The notes under the pieces: model-generated
What the model was told of the DNA's origin: nothing
Database searches by the model: none
Seen by the model: only the letters and a program-made list of their open reading frames with translations
Part shown: one piece after another, positions 36,790 through 48,534 of the stretch
Layout of the letters: the number at the start of each line of letters is the position of its first letter
How positions within the stretch are numbered: position 1 is the first letter of the stretch
Position numbers and translations under genes: made by a program
Assembly: GCF_027409185.1 (NCBI RefSeq)
Contig: NC_084466.1
Location: 73,390,501-73,454,500 of the forward strand
DNA from: Cynocephalus volans
Taxonomy: Eukaryota > Chordata > Mammalia > Dermoptera > Cynocephalidae
Reading direction: 5' to 3'
Length of the DNA stretch: 64,000 nucleotides

Positions 36790-37016
36790 TAATACGGGCG
36801 ATGAGGCTTCGTGGCTCCAGTCTGACTGACGCCGGCTGGGGCCGCCGCCGCCGCTGCAGCCGCTGTCTCGGTCCCCGCCGCCGCCGCCGCCGCCGCCGGG
36901 CCCTGCAGGGCGCTGGGCGCGCGCAGCCAGGCAGTGAGTGCGCGGCGCTCGGAGCGGGTGGCCGGGGGACCCACCGTGGGGGGCGGGGGGCGGGATGAGT
37001 GGCACCGTGGGGACAG
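36790..37016 (+). other. SMAD9: Candidate SMAD9 non-coding first exon
   Basis: SMAD9 begins with a 5' UTR exon in other mammals. Two strong donors lie in the island: GGCA|GTGAGTG after 36933 and GACAG|GTAAGA after 37016. The second is the closer match to consensus. The 5' boundary given is a guess at the region downstream of the GC boxes. An ATG at 36995 begins a short frame that would run into the donor at 37016, so it could act as an upstream ORF. No SMAD9 protein-coding sequence (MH1 domain) was found in this window, consistent with the start codon lying in exon 2 past the right edge. Confidence 0.5.
36875..36898 (+). repeat. (CCG)8 trinucleotide repeat
   Basis: Eight CCG units lie in the inferred SMAD9 5' UTR or promoter. 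A second shorter GCC tract is at 36841-36853. Such tracts are length-variable in many CpG islands. Confidence 0.95.
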
Positions 37017-37704
37017 GTAAGAGATGCCCTCCGCGGCCGCGCGCCGGACGTGTGCGTGTGTGTGCGTGCGCGGGGCTAAGTTTTCCTTCCACCGGCGAAG
37101 TCGTCGAGGTTCTTCGGTGTGTGGCTCGGCTCTTTGTGCTCCTCGTCGCCGTCGGTGTCGGTGGAGCCTGTCTGGCGTGGCGTGGGGTGGGCGCGGGGCC
37201 GGAGGGGACAGCTCCGAGGAGTGGGCCGCCGCGCGCCTGCAGCCCCCGCGACCGCCGGCACCTGGGAGCTGTCGGAGGATGCTCGGCCCGCGCCGGGGAC
37301 AGGAGTCTCTGTGGCTGGCGAGCGGGGACAGCAGGAAATCGGGGTGCGGGTAGCAACGGCGCCTTTTGGGGGGTGATTTGAAAACTCGCCAGCCCCAGTG
37401 TGCCTCGCCGGCTCCCTGTGCCGTAGCATTTACTCTGCTGAGCTCTGAGGCGCGCGAAGTGAGCAAAAAAAGAAAACGGGTGTTCGGAATGTCGTGCAGC
37501 GTCCCCGGGCTCGCGCTCGGACCGCGCTCGGGCCGCGGTGTTTGTCTTTTCCTGCGCCTGCCATTCGGTGCCAGCTCCCGCAGAGGGGAGGGGACGAGGT
37601 GGGGAACATGCAGGAGACTCACCGACGCCAGCTTTGTGATCGCAAGGAGGGGCGCGGGGAGAGCGTTCTTACAGATGGCTGAGCACGGACAAGTCTTCCC
37701 GTTA

Positions 37705-39755
37705 CTGTCCCTTCCTCCTCCCGCCCTCGACCGTGGAAACTGGAAATCATAGTTTGGAAATACTCCGTTGACTTATTTCTGAGCTGGAATGGGTACTCCG
37801 GAGAAATAACCCACAGATGATGTGGATGTAGTTTTGGAATAAAATTGTATGTAAGTTCTGTACCCGGGAATTCACAGTCGTACCCGGGAACCCACAGGAC
37901 ACTGGGTTGCTTTCAGTGGATCCAGTGTACAAGTCCCATGTCAGTGGCTTGACGGATTTCTCGGATGATCTTTTGCAAATGTGGTTTAGCAAGAATAATG
38001 GAGGATAACTGTAAGGTCATAAGGCATTTAATAACGCTACGTCCTAGGCAGTAACTGAGCGGGCATCTGTCTGGGTGAGTGAAATGCGAATCCTACAGGA
38101 TAGCTCCTGCCTCAGGATTCCTGCCCGTGTGAGGGAATGCCATCGGATGTTTACATTTTTAAAATAGTGATCTATATTTAAAAAGGAAGTAAAAATAGAC
38201 CCCAAACACATTCTCAACTCCAAATAGACGAGGATTCAATAAATGAGTTTCCCTATGCTTGTAGGAAACCATGAACACGATTTTGGACAGCTTTCAAGTT
38301 TGTGTCTGTCCAAGGAGAACACTGCAGATAAGAAAATGTTGTGATAGTTTATAAATAAGGAGCATTTTAAATATGATAACATGATAGGAGTTTCAAATAA
38401 TATATCCAGAAAGTAACTTTTAGTGGTAATGATCGACTTCATTGATGACAAGACGACTGTCTTCACCAGACAGGCTTCGGCCTCTTAATCTATTCTGACA
38501 CAACCAACTCCCATTTTTATGCCTGACTGGCTGTCTTTGTCAGAGTTGTTTTATGCTTGGGCTCTGTGGTTTCAAACCAGGCTTAAGAGAATGTCAACAT
38601 ATTCTTGATCTGAGGAAACTCACTTTTATCAAAACTGTGTTTACTAAGAACCAAAGACATAAACAAATTTTAGGTTAAACCCCTAATTACTTTACAATTG
38701 TCACACCTCTGTCCTCAGTCTTTTAAAGCCAACATGACCTATGTGACTTTTTCCTTTTAAAATATTTTCTTTTATTTGTGTGTCCCCACTTAGTGAGTCA
38801 TCAGAAAATATTCACCATTACCAACTACCGCAGCTCAGATTGCCCAAGACACAGGATGAGAAAGAAGAGTTTTGTTTTGTTTTGTTTTAATGAAATATTA
38901 TTAGGGATATCTGTAAGTAATAAATGACTGGTAAATTTGTTTATCTTTTCTAATGATGTGGTCAGTTGGAGGAGAAAAATCTGTTAAGAATTTACTTCCA
39001 AAGATAAAAATATTTAATTTCAGTTTTGTAAATAGTTTAACTCTGGTTAATGAGAGTGCAGTATGCTTTGCCAAGTTGGGGAGATGGTGTTTAGTAAGTG
39101 GTTCCTATAGCTCTAAGGTAACTAACCAGTTTATATCTGACATTCGCTCTGTAATAAATAAAACAGCAACTTTGTCATGTTCTGCTTTAGTATATTGGAA
39201 ATAATACTTATCCACAGGATATACTCTCATTTAAAGGAAGGTAAAAGTTATGACAAATATGTGATGTTTAAAATTTGTAAAACATACTGTACTAAATTTT
39301 AAAGCTTTAATGAAGCTTAGTTCAGACTTTCTGTTTATTGTTTTGAACATTTAGAGAGGAATTCTGAAACAGGGAAGTGTCCAGAATAAAACAGTAAATA
39401 TAGCAGTACATTAAAAGCATGAATCTTCTCAAATAGTTGTAATTCTAGGCTGTTGGATTTATATTTCCTTGGTTACTGTTGCTAGTGAGTTGAAAAGTTA
39501 TTCTAAAGCACACACACACAAAAGCAAACTAAATTCACAAGTACTTATTATAATAGTGTGAGCACTTTAGTGTTGTTTCATGTTATCTGAGTGAATGTCC
39601 ATGCTATGAGTAGGGTCATAACAAAAAATAAACAAATGTCCCCTGGCAGTAAATTAACCTTTTAAAATAAATATCCCTGTAAATTATGTCTCTTAGGAAA
39701 CTTGTGCCAACTAAGGTTGTTAAGATTTTGAGATAGTTGTTAGCGTGAGAAGTCT
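37705..39755 (+). other. Start of inferred SMAD9 intron 1, unassigned
   Basis: AT-rich sequence follows the CpG island. I see no exon and no confident repeat. In mammals the first SMAD9 intron is long and often carries enhancers, but nothing here marks one. Confidence 0.4.
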
Positions 39756-39759
39756 TTAT

Positions 39760-40300
39760 CCCCATGAAACCTGGACGTTCATCTTGCTTGGTGGTCTGCG
39801 GCCTGACCGTCCATCTCACCCCAAAGCCATGCTGAGCACCATGGCCACACTTCCAGGCTTATCTTCCTACTGCTCCATATTTCATGCTGCAGTTAAAATA
39901 GTGAGTTATAGTTTCCTGTGCATACCCTGGCTTTCCTCTGCAGTGCACCTTCGGTCACAAAGGCCCAGAACACCTTCCTCTTCTTCCACACCTCCCATCA
40001 GACCCTCAAGCTCATCAGCAACTTTCTTATCTTATGTGCCCTGTTCGGGTGCTTCCTTCATGGAATTTTCTGTGATGACCCTGGTTCTGAGCGTGTCCTC
40101 CTTTGGACTCCTATAGCTCTTTGCATTTTCCACTCCTGTCACATCTTGTATTAAGTTACTCATGTACTAATTTATTTCTTCCCCTCAGACGATCCTTACA
40201 AGATCTTTGAAGGACGCGACCACGTCTCATCTACGTTTTTCATTCCCTTAATGCTGACCACAGTGCCCTTCCTAGTACTCAGTCCATAAAAATTAATTAA
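39760..40300 (+). repeat. LINE L2 3' portion, sense
   Basis: A CT-rich diverged stretch contains 'cacatcttgtattaagttac', 'gatctttgaaggacgcgac' and 'actcagtccataaa' in L2 3' order. The ORFs of 78-123 codons here are by-products. Confidence 0.55.
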
Positions 40301-40304
40301 ATCA

Positions 40305-41120
40305 CAGATCTTTTCACTGAACCCACGGTCCCTTCTGAAATAGAATCTATAAAAGTGTTTCACCCCTAGACTAGGTTTGAAAGGTCCATCTTTCAAGAAG
40401 CCAGTGCTAAACCTGAGCTGAGGACTTGTTAAGAGGCTGGGGAGAGCGAGCCCTGAAATCCCCCCAGCCCAGTTGAACCTCCTTCTCCTGAATTTTGTGG
40501 CTGAGCATTACAGTCAGGAAAGCTTCTATGATCCTCTTATTGCATTAGCAATTTTCCATATCAGATTCACTAAATACACAATGGAAGCCATTTAGCAAAA
40601 AACCAGATTTTAATGTGATATGGCTACCACAGTGAAACTCTAATGTGATTCCACAGAAAATTGCTAACACGATATGCTGACTCCCCCCACGCCCCACCAA
40701 TAGCCACATAAAAATTGATACTGTTTTTAGTGTATATGTTTCAAACTCCGCTCACAAAAGAAAAAGCAGAACGCAACTGAGATGAGCTTCTGCTTTGTTC
40801 AGGTCAGATGTATAAAGGGTCTTGCTATCAGCCTATCAGCTGAGTTTCCCTTCTGTGCCTTGCTGTTTTATTACCAAACAATACTAAATCCCATCTTAAG
40901 AGATGTCGTGTTCTGTTTAATGATTCAGCATTAATGGAGTTAATACAATGTAAAAAAGTAGAATTTGTGTATAAATATCATACCTTGATATTTGATTGTA
41001 CAGTTTTAATTGGGAAGCTCTAATCCACTCAAAATCGACCTTCCAAAAATCTAAGTCAACTCTGATGTAAAATTTAAATTCAGAACTAAAACAAAGTGCA
41101 TAAATATTAAGAAATGGATA
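40305..41120 (+). other. SMAD9 intron 1, unassigned
   Basis: No exon or repeat is confidently assigned. Confidence 0.4.
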
Positions 41121-41122
41121 TA

Positions 41123-41202
41123 TAGAGCGTGGTGTTGATAACACCAAGGTCAAGGGTTTGGATCACTGTTCCAACCAGCCATCGAATCTAAATAAATAAA
41201 TG
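41123..41202 (+). mobile_element. 5'-truncated tRNA-Ile-like SINE
   Basis: It begins inside the tRNA unit (TAGAGCGTGGTGTTGATAAC), keeps the B-box-like 'ggtttggatca', and ends CCAACCAGCC with a short AAAT tail. It is the same family as the monomer at 16,876. Confidence 0.85.
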
Positions 41203-41204
41203 AG

Positions 41205-43185
41205 ATTATAAATGACTGTGCAGAGGGCTGTAGTACTTTTGAAGTCATAAGCACCAAAAAGATTATGGTCTTCCCCCTGATTCCCCATAAAATAAATGTA
41301 AAGGAGACCTACATAGTTCTGCTAATGGCAATTTCCATTTCCTTTTTTTTTTTTTTTTTGAAATACTAAATATCAAAATCTTTTCTCTCTCTCTTTTTTT
41401 AGTATTCTGATTAGCTGATGTTGTTGGTGGGGATTATTTTTATATGAATTTCCCCTTGGGGAAATTTAATATTTACTATCTGATCTCTTCCTTTTCTTCT
41501 TTTTCAAATTTAATTTTGAGAGACTAAAAATAGGAAATGCGTATTCATCCATTATGAAATGAGTTTAGTGCTGCGATAGTACATAGCAGTCTTTGGTTTA
41601 CAAGCATTCCAGAACTCACCCAGTTCCCAGTTTTCTAGCACTGGACAAAGGGATCTGGAATGTAAACATATGCTCTTGAGGTCATTCAGATGTGTTGGTG
41701 ACATTGGGGATTCTAAGCTGGGGTGATAGCTTAAGAGAGGTTTGGAAGGAGCAGAAGTGTGAACACTGTGAGGAAGCACCTGCTTACACTTGCTGATCCT
41801 GGGAGCGCATCCCCATATAGATGCCTTCACATCCTGCTTTAGTCCACGGAATATCTTCTTCCGCACAACCTAATACTGTTCACTTTAAATCTGTTAAACT
41901 GATCAGAAGCCTATCAAATATAGATTTACTTTGGTTAGAGAGTGTGTGTGTGTGTGTGTGTGTGTGTTGTTTTTTTACAAAATGCACTAATTGTGAAATG
42001 GTTAATGTAGTCCTTAAAGAGTTTAGTCCTAAGTAATTGTGAGCTCCGGAAGGTTTAGAGCAGATTTGCAGATCTTTTTGAAGGAGAGTTTGATGGATGG
42101 TAGCGTTCAACTGAAGTGCCAGGGGTTTATTCTGAATTCTGGTATCTAGATTTAACTGACTTGGTAGTACGATGTTTTAGAAAATAATGACAACCCCAGA
42201 AAAGGATTCACAGATTCCATCAGTTTTCCACCTCATAGTAGAATATGTGACTTCTCCTATCGCTCACATTTTATTATAAATCCATGAATTCATCTTGCTT
42301 TTTTCCTTTGCTGAGGGTTACATATAAGAGAAATGGAGTTTGCCCGGGAGCAGGAGAGAGGAAGAGGGTAATTTTAAAGTCTGAGCATTAGCTCAGTTGT
42401 GAAGGTTCAAGGCACCTAAGCATGGGGAGGTGGGTATTGCAGAAAGCAGATTGGCAGATGCCAAAGGTCGACATGTCATATTTGGTCTAGTGTTAGCAGC
42501 ATTAAAGGCCACCTGCAATATGAGTTAAGAGGGTCATAAGTGGGCTGGCAGGGAAGTACATCAGCACTCCTAGCATTGTTTCCTTGGGAAAATTTTCAGT
42601 TTCCCAACAAAATCACAGAAATGAGCACACTTGCTCAAAGTGGAACCACCAGCAATTAATGATATGAGTGACTTATTAATAATATGAGTGATTATTAGAG
42701 GCCAAGAATGGTGGTAATGAAAGTGCAAGTTGAGAAAATGTGTTAAGCTAAAAAGATTTTTGGTCTCACTTGGTTTTCTTTCTCTTGTTGATGCATTTCT
42801 ATCATTCTTTCTTTGTTTTCTAGTACTAGTATAATTTCGTTTTTAGGAACAGGAGTTGGATCATATGGTAGTCAGATGCAAACCTTTGTGTACATAAATG
42901 CTTCCCTTACAGCTTATTCCCTAATTATGTGCTTACTCCAAGCAGTCATTAGGTGTTGGCTGTGTTTGCAAACAGTGACAAGTTGGTGCCTAGGTATTAT
43001 TTCAAAGGAGTGGCACCTTATTTGCTTTCTATTGTCATTGAAGCTAAATTTATTTGCAAGGTATTATAAATACATATTTTTTGTTTTTTGAAAATATGTG
43101 TGTTGATTATATTGGGGGGGTTTAAAATGTTGGGGTGTTGTGGATGTAGCAATTGCTCTAGAATGTGGAACTTGCAAATTTATGG
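41205..43185 (+). other. SMAD9 intron 1, unassigned apart from a (GT)13 tract
   Basis: No exon is supported. Poly-T at 41,343-41,359 and (GT)13 at 41942-41967 are the only distinct simple repeats. Confidence 0.45.
41942..41967 (+). repeat. (GT)13 microsatellite
   Basis: This is a perfect GT run of 13 units. Confidence 0.97.
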
Positions 43186-43189
43186 GGTT

Positions 43190-43330
43190 TATACAGGTTA
43201 TTCATTTAACCACTATTTACTCTGTGCCTGTTGTGTCTACACGGCCTTGAGGCCCCATATCAGGCTGTGGTGATGATACAACAAAATAAAGTAAGGAAAC
43301 AAAAATAAAATCCTGGTCTCCAGGATTTCA
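43190..43330 (-). repeat. LINE L2 fragment, antisense
   Basis: 'ccactatttactctgtgcct' followed by 'gtggtgatgatacaacaaaa' and 'tggtctccaggatttcatag' is a diverged antisense L2 end. Confidence 0.6.
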
Positions 43331-43639
43331 TAGCATTGTTAGAGAGAGGTCAGGACAGCAAATATCAAAATGTTTTCCCAATAGTAAGATTGCTCCCCCT
43401 GCCCCCAAATTATCTATTTGGATTTATTTCTCTGTATTTTTCCTGGTTAGAATTCGATTTTTACTGTGTGAATTTTGAGTCACTCTTGACAAGGATAATG
43501 AGAATGATCCCATTTGAGGTCTGGGAACATAAATAGAGGTCAGGTAGAAGGCCTAACAGGAACAGAGATTCTTGCTATAAGTCCTTGTGAGAATTTAAGA
43601 ATGCTGACACAGGTCCTAGGCCGCAAATGGCACTTCTTA

Positions 43640-43960
43640 CCAAGTCTGTCGGGAGGAAGAACCAGCCCTTGTGCAGGTGGCTGCTCTGTTTTCCTGTTAC
43701 CCTCTACTGTTTCAAGGAGGGGTTTGCCTGTCCCCTCTTAGGAAACCTTCCCCAGTCCTTTCATCTGGCCGTGGGCTCCCATACCACTTGGAGTAGACTC
43801 TTCTACTAATGATTATAATAGTGCACTTGTCACCTGTCTGGTAATAACGTGTAGACGGTAATTTCATGGAGGGAAGGGACTGTGTCTTATCTTGAAATGC
43901 TGAGGCCCTAGCATAGCCTCCCGCTCATCTTTGATACTTGATACATTTTGTTTCTTTCTT
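43640..43960 (+). repeat. LINE L2 3' end, sense
   Basis: 'ggaaaccttccccagtcctt' followed by 'atggagggaagggactgtgt' and a terminal 'gatacttgatacat' fit the sense L2 3' end. Confidence 0.7.
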
Positions 43961-43989
43961 CAACCATCCCCCTTTCTCTTCCCTAAATA

Positions 43990-44145
43990 GGTTGGAGTTT
44001 TGCAGGGGAAGGTAGAAGGAAGGACAAGGACTTTGGATTTTAATCTGTAGGCAAAGGAGAACTATTCAATTTTAACCTGTGGTCAAGGAGAGCTATTAAA
44101 GGGTTCGAACAGGAGAATCACATAATCACAGCGGATTTGGAGGAG
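43990..44145 (-). repeat. LINE L2 fragment, antisense
   Basis: 'actttggattttaatctgta' and 'gaacaggagaatcacataa' fit antisense L2. Confidence 0.55.
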
Positions 44146-44664
44146 CGTGAAGAGAAATGAAGTGGTGTGCAGGCTCCTGCATGGCCATGGGCGCGCCCAG
44201 CCATGGGAGCAGGTGGGACGGCAGTGGATGCGCTCTGTCTCCACTGCCTCTTGGGGGCTTTGACAGTCAATCTGAGCTTCCCCAAACAGCGTCCATAACG
44301 CAGCTTGTTAGTGATTCTTCTCCATTGTTTGTAAACTCCACCCCTCAGGCAGCCTTTGGCCAGGAAACTCAACCTCCCACAACATACACGCATCTACAAA
44401 ACTATTTAAGTTGCCCACACCATTTTAAAAAAACATTCAAAATGGTATTTATAGCCATTTAACACTTTGCACGTATTCAAGTACAAGTTGGTGCTCTCTA
44501 TGTAACGTCGCCTTAAGTAGACTATTAAATGCACAGGAAGTAGAGAACGGGTTATATAATTCTGCCTTTCAAAGGGATTTGTTGTATCACATTAGCAAGG
44601 CCAGAAGTTAGACTAAATTACACAGGGCTTAATAATACCATCGTTAATGTTTTTGATGCAACTG

Positions 44665-45030
44665 GATTTTACCTTTGCTCAACATTTATTGATGGTCTCC
44701 ACATGCCAGACCTGCCGTTAGGTAGTGCAGACCATGAAGTGGTGTGGCTGTGTCCTTTAGAAGCAGCTCAGCATCTCTGGAGAAAGCACGTAACAAACAT
44801 AAGGAGTCAGGAGTGGTGACGGGAACGCTGGATGCTGTGGAAGCCCAGAGGAGCACAGGAGAGCTGACCCTGTGACTGCGTCCCGGGGCTGCCAGGGAAG
44901 GTTTCTAGCTCTGTCCTGAAGTAGGAGTAGGGCATAGCTGCACAGAGGGAGAGAGCAATGCGCAAAGGGAGCCAGGAGAGACGAGGTGGGAATGGAGCTT
45001 AGGGAGGCCAGATTGCGAAGAGCCTTGTTT
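44665..45030 (-). repeat. LINE L2 fragment, antisense
   Basis: 'caacatttattgatggtctc' at the left is followed by 'aagggagccaggagagacga' and 'gggaggccagattgcgaaga' in antisense L2 order. Confidence 0.65.
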
Positions 45031-45417
45031 GATGTTACAAACATCAGCTCGCAACTCCAACCCATGATACTTACTGGTTTTTTCAAATGTAAAATACATA
45101 TATGTATACTCATAGTAAAAATTGGGGGGAAACATTGTAAAGCACAAATACAGCACTGTGAATCCCAATTCACAGAATTAATTACTGTCCCATTTGGCTG
45201 TGGTGTCACAGCAAGGTGTCATCCAGGCGCTTGATGGGATCAGCTCTGGACTTGGAATGATACCCAAAGTGGAGCCCATATGGGAAGCTGCTTTCTGGGG
45301 GGTGCGCTCGGGGGGGAGGGGCAGTAGGAGACAGTTTCTCGAGGCGAAGCAGACTCATTGGGGATGACTGGGATAGGACATATCCAGGAAATATGTGGCA
45401 GAGCCTATCGGCAGGAG

Positions 45418-45470
45418 TTGTATTTCTTTCTTTTCCTCAATTTGGGATTGAGGAAAAGAAAGAAACACAA
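45418..45470. repeat. Near-perfect 24-bp inverted repeat (hairpin)
   Basis: The left arm 45418-45441 pairs with the right arm 45447-45470 at 23 of 24 positions; the only mismatch is A45422 opposite C45466. The loop is five bases (TTGGG). One arm is pyrimidine-rich (ATTTCTTTCTTTTCC) and the other purine-rich. The pairing stops abruptly outside the arms. No terminal target duplication was recognised, so it is not an obvious MITE. Confidence 0.95.
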
Positions 45471-45609
45471 TTTCCATGAAATTGTTCTGAGTCAAGGGTG
45501 GCTCCCTCGTTTCTAACTTTAGGCAAGTGTTGAAGAGTGGTGCTGTCAGCAAACTGGGAATAGAGGAAGAAAAATGGTGTTTTAAGAAAGCTAATAGTTT
45601 CCATTTTTA

Positions 45610-45980
45610 AAAACTTAATACATTATTTTGTAGGGTAGTTCACAGCAAAATTGATAGGAAGGAACAGAGATTTCCCCCATACCCCGGTCCCCACACCTGC
45701 ACAGTCTCCCCCACTATCAACATCCCCCACCAGAGTGGTACGTTGGTTACAACCAACCAACCTACATTGATACAACTTTATCATCCAAAGTCCATAGTTT
45801 ACATTAGGGCTCACTCTTGGTGTGCTGTACTCCATGGGCTTGGACAAATGTGTAATGACATGTGCCACTACTATGGGATATACAGAGTTTCACTCCCCTA
45901 GCAATCCTCTGTGCTCTACCTTTTGTTATCCCTTCCTCTCTCCAATCCCTGGCATAGGTTCCATCTCTACCAACCAACAC
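45610..45980 (-). repeat. L1M 3' UTR fragment, antisense
   Basis: 'gttacaaccaaccaacctac', 'actccatgggcttggacaaa' and 'agcaatcctctgtgctctac' are antisense L1M 3' UTR patterns. Confidence 0.7.
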
Positions 45981-46084
45981 ATTGCATTTGAGGACTGTAG
46001 TGTGCAGAATTCAGTGGTAGTCAGAAGTTAAAGAAAGAGGAAAGAAATTTTTTTTTGAGCAGCACAGCCCTTAAATATTGCTGA

Positions 46085-46220
46085 ATGCAGTGGGGCTGCT
46101 GTGGTCGAAGGTGGCGTCGCAGAGCGGCCTCTCCCGGCTTTGCCTTTGCCCTGTCCGTCTCCCCTCCGCCGCCCCGTGTGGCTGTCTCCGAGGCTCTCTG
46201 CCGTCTCCACAATTCTAAGG
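46085..46220. other. Isolated CpG-rich patch inside SMAD9 intron 1
   Basis: About 135 bases have many CpG dinucleotides (for example GGTGGCGTCGCAGAGCGG and CCTCCGCCGCCCCGTG) in an otherwise CpG-poor intron. It does not resemble a repeat that I know. A possible donor-like GCAG|GGTGAG lies just after it (near 46,240). It could be a fragment of a retrocopied GC-rich 5' UTR, an alternative promoter or exon of SMAD9, or an orphan CpG island. The ORFs of about 60 codons on the minus strand are not convincing. Confidence 0.4.
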
Positions 46221-46229
46221 GACTCCCGT

Positions 46230-48515
46230 TTGGAAACTGCAGGGTGAGCAGTTGGCCCTATAGGTCTGGAGCTCAGAAGAACAAGGGCTGTTCGTGCCCA
46301 AATGCAGTGACCTTCAATTCTTGTGCTTTGTGAGACCTGCTGTTTGTATTTTAACAGGTGCTTGGTTTTTTTTTGGTCCCCCTTTTTGGGGTCCAGCTGC
46401 CAGCTTTGAATTCACTTTGCTGCCTTTGAACCTGCCAGTAATATCGCCTCTTCCCTCTCCCGGTTTTCTGCTCTATTTTGCTAATCTTGGAAATCATATA
46501 AATGTACCTGTTTAAACGGAGTCTAAAATAATTGCAATAGGTACTGCGTGACCTTTTCTGTACCGACGAGGTAGCATCTTTTTTGGCAGGTAGAACTCCT
46601 TTGCTTGTTCTCAGTTACATTTTGTGTAGGTGAAGGTGCTGGAGAGCTAGCATTACTCCGTTTCTGCAGGGTCCATTCATCTTCTTGCTTCTCCATCCCT
46701 CCTCATCCTGAAATTATAAAGAAAGTATAGAGTACAGGCTCAGAAATTTCTGTTTACCAGCTCTATTGGATGAATAGTAGCAGTTACTGCTGATTAGGAA
46801 GAAAATGAGGTCATAATTTTAATTCCTAATGCGATGCTAATATGTTGAGATAATTGACAACTGATTTTTTGATAAGAATATTTATCCTTTTTTTTTTTTT
46901 TCTTTTGCTTCCTTGCCTCAGATCTGTTTCTGAGATTGGTTTTATTTTTTCTGGCACCTTTTTACTCTTACAATAAGGCATGAAGGAAGAATAAACAGAA
47001 GTATAATTACTTGTTAATAATAAAAAATGATGTTACATTAGTTTATGATTTCAAACTGCTTTTGCATACATCTTCTCAGTACCTCTGTACAAAAGGTAAT
47101 GATTATTGTTTCCATTTTACAGAGGGGGAAACAGCATCAAAGTGATTAATTACTTGAAGATCACAGTTGGTGATGAAGCTAGCATGCAGACTCAAGTCCT
47201 TTTCCTCCAAATTCTGTGTTTTATCCATTCCATCATGTTGCTTCACTTTGTTCGTGGAAGCACTGGTTAAATTATGGTTCCTTCCAAACTTGAATAATAA
47301 AATACCACACTTGGGTGGTATACAGTGTTTTCAAATATATGCTGACTATGTATGTGTATATATATAAAATATTAAATAGATATGGGTATACATATGTTAT
47401 ATATCAATAAAATAGCAAACAAGCAATGGAATAGTAATTCTGTCTCCAATAGAAGTGGTAATGAGCAACAATAAAAATTGTACCTAGTCTCTTTAATTTT
47501 GAAAATTATTTTCAATTTCATTGAAACTTAAGAAATATCTTATCAACAATAACATTGTAGCTGAAAAATCGAACTAAATGAATGGCCAAGAGAACTGTAT
47601 CTCAGGGATATAAGTGAACAGAGGTCAAGACTTCCCAAATGAAATTAAATTAAATGTAAATTCCAATGACACCAGCTTACCTTAGTACTTCATATCGTGA
47701 GCGCAAGGCTGCCTGCTTTAACCAAGAGTCTTTATTTGGGCCAAATATATCACTTTTAGCCAGGGCCTTTGGTTTTATGTGAAATTCAGTAGTAATGTAA
47801 AAGCAAATCAAGCTGTTGTTGGAGAGTTTCTATTTAAAGATCTTTATCAGACCTCCATCTCCTGCCCCCATGAAATCTTATTTTTTAAAAAATTTTCATT
47901 TGATTGTTATTGTTTATTTTATGGGCTTTTATCGGATGAGAATCAAATAATTATTATGTCATTTCCTCTGAACCATGGCATTCCCAAATCCAGGAGTGAT
48001 GATAAAAAATATATTTTTAAAATTAGCTTCAAATATTCTTATTTTGTGTATTATAAGGTAAACTTGTTTAACTCAATAATATTTTCATGCAGTAGATCCC
48101 ATTTTATTCCTATTCCAAGAGGGATTATAAAGTTAATTTTATGAAAGAATGAATTTCAAATTGTGTGAACCTTCTGGTTGATTTGAAGTTACGGAAATTC
48201 TGGGGTATTAGTAAGTTTTAGTACAACTTTAGATAGCAGATGTGTTAGTGCATGAAAAGAAGTTTATATTTTTGCCTTCTTTCAGAATGCTCGCAGTTGT
48301 TGAATTTAGGAATGTTTGTTAAATTTAATTATTTGTTTTGACTGATGAAGTTTTATAGTTTGTATAAGAATAACCAGTTCTGACACTTAGCTGAATAATA
48401 TCGATTAATGTCATATAAAATTGCTGTTGGTTAGTTCTGAGATAGAAAGTAGATCTCATTTAAGAAAACGACCTCTTTAGAGATTGTTCCACATTTTCTC
48501 TTTTTTCTTAGTATA
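46230..48515 (+). other. SMAD9 intron 1, mostly unassigned
   Basis: The stretch contains an antisense MIR fragment at 47,080-47,235 ('ccattttacagagggggaaa' then 'gaagatcacagttggtgatg'). Otherwise no exon or repeat is recognised. Confidence 0.5.
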
Positions 48516-48534
48516 GAAGCAAATGTTATTTTTA

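Larger units (their letters stand above)
36480..37700 (+). promoter_or_regulatory. SMAD9: CpG island, inferred SMAD9 promoter
   Basis: About 1.2 kb is very rich in G+C and CpG, in sharp contrast to AT-rich flanks. GC-box-like sequence (GGGCGGGGCGGGCGG) lies at 36737-36751 and no TATA box stands out. Assignment to SMAD9 rests on synteny: in human, SMAD9 is the next gene downstream of ALG5 and in the same orientation. The distance from the ALG5 3' end here is about 19 kb. SMAD9 encodes SMAD8, a BMP-receptor-activated transcription factor that pairs with SMAD4. The transcription start cannot be fixed from sequence, and a bidirectional promoter is possible. Confidence 0.75.

Noticed and set aside
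36505-37356. Minus-strand ORF of 283 codons (and a 277-codon ORF overlapping it) in the CpG island
   Set aside because: The ORFs are long only because GC-rich DNA has few stop codons. The protein is low-complexity Pro/Arg/Ala with no domain, and overlapping ORFs of similar length occur in other frames.
46021-46212. Minus-strand ORFs over the CpG-rich patch
   Set aside because: They are short, Arg/Gly-rich and overlap in two frames; the composition alone explains them.
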